From positions 1 through 6,164 of the forward strand of contig PWLT01000303.1 in assembly GCA_003558415.1 (NCBI GenBank): a stretch of DNA of 6,164 bases, written 5' to 3'. Of the stretch, positions 3,315 to 6,164 are shown one piece after another. Numbering within the stretch: position 1 is the stretch's first letter; every line of letters begins with the position of its first letter. The DNA comes from Hyphomicrobiales bacterium. GTDB taxonomy: Bacteria > Pseudomonadota > Alphaproteobacteria > Rhodobacterales > Rhodobacteraceae. A model generated the notes under the pieces. The model was not told the DNA's origin, made no database searches, and worked only from the letters and a program-made list of their open reading frames with translations. The translations under genes were made by a program, and so were the position numbers.

Positions 3315-6161
3315 ATGGCGCTCTCCCGCCGGCCCGGGCAGCGCTTTACCGCATCGATCTGGCCAGGGTTCGTCGATGCGATGACGGCGCTGCTGCTGGT
3401 GCTGTTCTTCGTGCTGTCGATCTTCATGATCGTGCAGTTCGTCCTGCGCGAGACGATCACCACTCAGGACACCGAACTCGACGCGCTGACCGCCGAAGTG
3501 GCGAGCCTCACTGATGCGCTCGGCCTTGCGCGCGATGAGGTCGCCACACTTGAGGGCGAGGTGGACAGCCTCTCGGGCAGCTTGCAGGAGGCTGAAGCCC
3601 AGGCGGAGTCCCAGACGGCGATGATCACCGGGCTCACCGCGCAGCTTGCCCGGGCCGAGGGCCAGCTCAGCCAGGCGCGCGGGCGCATCGCGAGCTTCGA
3701 GGAACAGGTCGCCACGCTGCTGGCCGAGCGCGATTCCGCCCGCGCCGAGGGCGCCGCGCTGGCCGCCGAGGTGGAGGAACTGGAGGCCGCGCGCACTGTG
3801 CTCATCTCCGAGCAGGAGGCGCTCCAACTCGCGCTCGCCCGCGCGCGCGACGAGATCGACGCGCAGGAGGAGGCCGCCCGGCTCGCCGCTGCTCAGCGCG
3901 AGGCGGTCGAGGCGGCGCTGGAGGAGATGCGCGCGCGCGTGGCCGAGCGTGAGGCGAGCCTGGCCGATGCGCTCTCGCGGCTCGATGAGACGCAGGAGGA
4001 AAGCGCCCGGCTTGCGTCGCTGCTGGAGCAGCGCGAGGCCGGGCTGGAGGCCGAACGCGCGGCGCGGCTCGCGGCGCTGGCGATGGTGACCGATCTGGAG
4101 GAACAGAGCGCCGAGCTGCGCGCCGAACTCTCGGCCGAGGAAGCCGCGCGCGAGGCGGCGATGGCTGCCGCGGCGGCGCTCGAGGAACGGCTGCGCGAGC
4201 GCGTCGCCGTGCTCGAGTCGGAGTTGACCGAGGAACAGGCGGCGCGGCTTGCCGCGCTCGCCGCGCAGGAGTCGCTCGAAGAGCGTGTGGGCGAGCTTGA
4301 AACCGCCCTGTCGGATGAGGAAGCGGCACGCGAGCGTGCGCTTGCGGCAGCCGCCGAACTGGAGCTGCAACTGCGCGACCGGATGGAGGATTTCGAAACC
4401 CGCCTGTCGGAATCCGAGGCGGCGCGGCTGGAGGCGCTTGCCTCGGCCGACGCGTTGCAGGAGCGCCTCGGTGAGAGCGAGCGCGAACGCAGCGCGCAGG
4501 ATATCGCGCTTGCTGCTGCGGCAGCTCTAGAGCAGAGGTTGCGCGCCGAGCTGTCCGAGACCGAGAGCGCGCTCAGCCAGGAGCAGACCGCCCGGCTCGC
4601 CGCGCTGGCCCTGCAGGACGATCTGCGCGAACGTATCGATGCGCTTGAAAGCACGGTGAGTGACGAGGAGGCCGCGCGGGCCGCCGCCGAGGCCGCCGCC
4701 GCCGCGCTTGAGGAGCGGCTGCGCGCGCGCATCGCGTCGCTTGAAAGCGCGCTCAGCGAGGAGGAGGCCGCGCGGCTGGAGGAACTGGCCCGGCGCGAGC
4801 AACTCGCCGCGCGGGCGGCTGAACTCGAACAGGCGCTCAGCCGGGAAGAAGCCGAGCGGTTGCAAGAGGCAGCGGCGGCCCAGGCCCTGCGCGAACGCCT
4901 CGCCGGGCTGGAGGAGGAACTCAGCGCCGAGGAAGCCGCGCGGCTGGCCGAGATGGCCGCCGCCGAGGCTCTGCGCGCGCGGCTTCGCGATGCCGATGCC
5001 GAGCTTTCGGCGATGTCGCTGGCGCTGGAGGAGGAGCGGCGCCGCGCGGAGGAGACGCTCACGCTTCTCGCCGCCGCGCAAACGCAGCAGGAGGATCTCG
5101 AGCTGCGCCTCGCCGCAGCGCTCATGGAGCACGAAGAGACGCAGGCCGCGCTCGCCGCGACCGAGACGCAACTGGAGCGCGTCGAGACGACCCGCGAAGA
5201 GCTTGAAGCACGCCTTGCCGCCGCACTGGCCGAGCGCGAGGAAACCGCCGCTGAGCTGGAGCAGGAACGCGCCCGCGCCGAGAGCGACCGCGACGCGCTG
5301 CGCCGGGACCTCGCCGCGGCGCTGGCCGCGCGGCGCGCGGCGGAGAGCGAAGCCGCCGAAGCGCTCAGCGAGGCCGAACAGCGCGCCGAGCTGCTCGCCA
5401 CCGCCGAGCGACTGCTGCAGGAGGAGCGCGAGGTCTCGGCCGAAAGCCAGCTTGACGCGGCCGCGAGCCAGCGCCGCGCCGCCGCGCTGAGCGAGCAGAT
5501 CGCGGCGCTGCGCCGCGATGTGGCCTCGCTGCAATCGCTGCTCGACGATGCCGTCGCCCGCGATGTCGAGCAGCAGGTGCAGATAGAGGCGCTGGGCAGC
5601 CGGCTGAACGCCGCGCTTGCACGGGTGGCTTCGGAGGAGCGCCGCCGCGCCGAGTTGGAGGAAGCCGAGCGCCGGCGCCTGGAGGAGGAGGCCCGCCAGC
5701 TCGAAAGCTACCGATCCGAATTCTTCGGGCGGATGCGCGAGATCCTTGCCGGGTTCGACGGGGTCTCCATCGTGGGTGACCGGTTCGTGTTTTCCTCCGA
5801 AGTGCTCTTCGAGCTGGGGTCGGCCGAGCTTGCCGAGGGCGGGCGCAGTCAGATCGGCAGCGTGGTGGAGCTTCTCCGCGCCGTTTCCGAAGACATCCCC
5901 GATGAGATCGACTGGATCGTGCGCATCGACGGGCACACCGATAACCTGCCGCTCGCGGGTGGTGGGGAGTTCTCCGACAACTGGGAGCTCAGCCAGGGCA
6001 GGGCGCTGTCGGTCGTGCGTTACATGGTCGAGGAGCTCGGCTTTCCGCCGGACCGGCTGGCCGCTGCGGGCTTCGGTGAATACCGCCCCGTCGCCTCCAA
6101 CGCGACGGATGAGGGGCGCGCGCAGAACCGCCGCATCGAGTTGAAGCTGACCGAGCGGTAG
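3315..6161 (+). CDS. MotB-like, OmpA-domain peptidoglycan-binding protein with giant coiled-coil rod
   Basis: This 948-aa single-pass protein is the likely partner of the upstream channel subunit. Residues 16-44 hold a MotB-like start, 'WPGFVDAMTALLLVLFF'. D21 aligns with the ion-carrying Asp of MotB ('YADFMTAMMAFF'), and the helix spans about 22-44. Residues ~51-797 are almost pure heptad coiled coil, rich in Ala, Glu, Leu and Arg, with no proline between P17 and P862. No Tyr or Trp occurs in this stretch and Phe appears only twice (F128, F360). Residues 245-564 are a tandem 28/32-residue repeat. Residues ~818-948 are an OmpA/MotB peptidoglycan-binding domain: 'VLFELGSAEL' (830-839), 'DGHTDNLPL' (872-880), 'NWELSQGRALSVV' (889-901) and 'GRAQNRRIELKL' (934-945). 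D876 and R896 fit the diaminopimelate-binding pair. Topology is N-in, periplasmic C-terminus. The homologues I recall are shorter (about 600-650 aa; unverified). What the complex drives is unknown. It contains no cysteine and only one lysine (K944). Confidence 0.9.
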   Translation: MALSRRPGQRFTASIWPGFVDAMTALLLVLFFVLSIFMIVQFVLRETITTQDTELDALTAEVASLTDALGLARDEVATLEGEVDSLSGSLQEAEAQAESQTAMITGLTAQLARAEGQLSQARGRIASFEEQVATLLAERDSARAEGAALAAEVEELEAARTVLISEQEALQLALARARDEIDAQEEAARLAAAQREAVEAALEEMRARVAEREASLADALSRLDETQEESARLASLLEQREAGLEAERAARLAALAMVTDLEEQSAELRAELSAEEAAREAAMAAAAALEERLRERVAVLESELTEEQAARLAALAAQESLEERVGELETALSDEEAARERALAAAAELELQLRDRMEDFETRLSESEAARLEALASADALQERLGESERERSAQDIALAAAAALEQRLRAELSETESALSQEQTARLAALALQDDLRERIDALESTVSDEEAARAAAEAAAAALEERLRARIASLESALSEEEAARLEELARREQLAARAAELEQALSREEAERLQEAAAAQALRERLAGLEEELSAEEAARLAEMAAAEALRARLRDADAELSAMSLALEEERRRAEETLTLLAAAQTQQEDLELRLAAALMEHEETQAALAATETQLERVETTREELEARLAAALAEREETAAELEQERARAESDRDALRRDLAAALAARRAAESEAAEALSEAEQRAELLATAERLLQEEREVSAESQLDAAASQRRAAALSEQIAALRRDVASLQSLLDDAVARDVEQQVQIEALGSRLNAALARVASEERRRAELEEAERRRLEEEARQLESYRSEFFGRMREILAGFDGVSIVGDRFVFSSEVLFELGSAELAEGGRSQIGSVVELLRAVSEDIPDEIDWIVRIDGHTDNLPLAGGGEFSDNWELSQGRALSVVRYMVEELGFPPDRLAAAGFGEYRPVASNATDEGRAQNRRIELKLTER
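4047..5006 (+). repeat. Tandem 28/32-residue coiled-coil repeat (residues 245-564 of the 948-aa protein)
   Basis: Eleven in-frame degenerate units begin with a pattern like (S/T)-x-E-(E/Q)-A-A-R and end in a Leu-rich helix turn. Taking the arginine of that motif as anchor, it recurs at residues 251, 279, 311, 339, 371, (395, here Gln), 427, 455, 487, 515 and 543, i.e. steps of 28, 32, 28, 32, 24, 32, 28, 32, 28, 28. Short modules end with hydrophobics spaced 4-3-4 (for example L437, I441, L444, V448). Long modules end with 4-4-3-4 (L289, L293, V297, L300, L304; likewise 349-364 and 465-480). Codon choice differs between copies (Ser as TCG or AGT), so the DNA copies are diverged and the duplications are not recent, or were recoded under protein-level selection. 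Confidence 0.8.
5097..5330 (+). repeat. Second, shorter coiled-coil repeat family (residues 595-672)
   Basis: Three copies of a unit built around 'L-x-x-R/D-L-A-A-A-L' occur: L599 in 'LRLAAAL', L634 in 'ARLAAAL' and L666 in 'RDLAAAL', spaced 35 and then 32 residues. The first two continue alike ('MEHEETQAAL' and 'AEREETAAEL'). The motif differs from the EEAAR repeats upstream, so this is a separate duplication within the rod. The third copy is weak. Confidence 0.5.
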
Positions 6162-6164
6162 TGG

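Noticed and set aside
2742..5936. Three very long open frames on the minus strand (2742-4370, 3893-5401, 4527-5936), 469-542 codons
   Set aside because: They lie opposite the channel and rod genes. Their compositions are low-complexity Ser/Ala/Arg or Leu/Gly/Arg mixtures, as expected when high-GC coiled-coil codons are read backwards. They show no recognisable domain or convincing ribosome-binding site, and they overlap each other.
2112..6161. Zorya anti-phage system (ZorA/ZorB)
   Set aside because: The subunit types match in outline, but the proportions are reversed: the long extension is on the OmpA-domain protein, not on the MotA-like one. No ZorC, ZorD or ZorE gene is seen in the window. 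What follows 6161 is unknown, so this is rejected only on present evidence.
3315..6161. Myosin-like, SMC-like or filament protein identity for the 948-aa product
   Set aside because: Any long Ala/Glu/Leu/Arg coil resembles these by composition. The membrane helix with D21 and the OmpA domain define the protein as a MotB-like partner instead.

Overview
The window is 6.2 kb of very GC-rich DNA with tightly packed genes. All five protein-coding genes fit an alphaproteobacterium. DUF2125 proteins and paired ExbB-like/OmpA-tailed motor subunits of this type are, as I recall, typical of that class. I cannot place it below class from sequence alone; a Rhodobacterales- or Maricaulales/Caulobacterales-like organism is a guess. 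There are no tRNA or rRNA genes, insertion sequences, CRISPR arrays or phage genes.

Left part (1-2016): the 3' end of an extensin-like C-terminal-domain protein (+ strand, cut by the window edge) converges on a DUF2125 envelope protein (- strand). The DUF2125 gene diverges from a ChaC-type gamma-glutamylcyclotransferase (+ strand) across a 63-bp shared upstream region. This part looks like ordinary chromosomal housekeeping and envelope content.

Right part (2017-6161): a 95-bp gap carries a convincing sigma-70-like promoter (TTGGCA, 17-bp spacer, TATCTT). It drives a two-gene unit. The first gene encodes a 399-aa four-helix MotA/TolQ/ExbB-family channel subunit with a cytoplasmic coiled-coil tail. 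Three bases later comes a 948-aa partner. This partner has a MotB-like transmembrane helix with the ion-carrying Asp (D21), about 745 residues of uninterrupted alpha-helical coiled coil, and a C-terminal OmpA/MotB peptidoglycan-binding domain. Together they have every part of a proton- or sodium-driven 5:2 rotary or force-generating complex (established for MotAB, ExbBD and ZorAB), but its cargo or output is unknown.

The most notable signal is inside the 948-aa protein. Residues 245-564 form tandem modules whose lengths alternate mainly 28 and 32 residues (a ~60-residue super-repeat). The extra four residues of the long module turn a 4-3-4 hydrophobic spacing into 4-4-3-4, i.e. a heptad register with a built-in hendecad. 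There is no proline between residues 17 and 862. Fully extended, the rod would be about 110 nm, several times the width of a normal periplasm. A second oddity is that the ~1,985 residues encoded here contain only two lysines.
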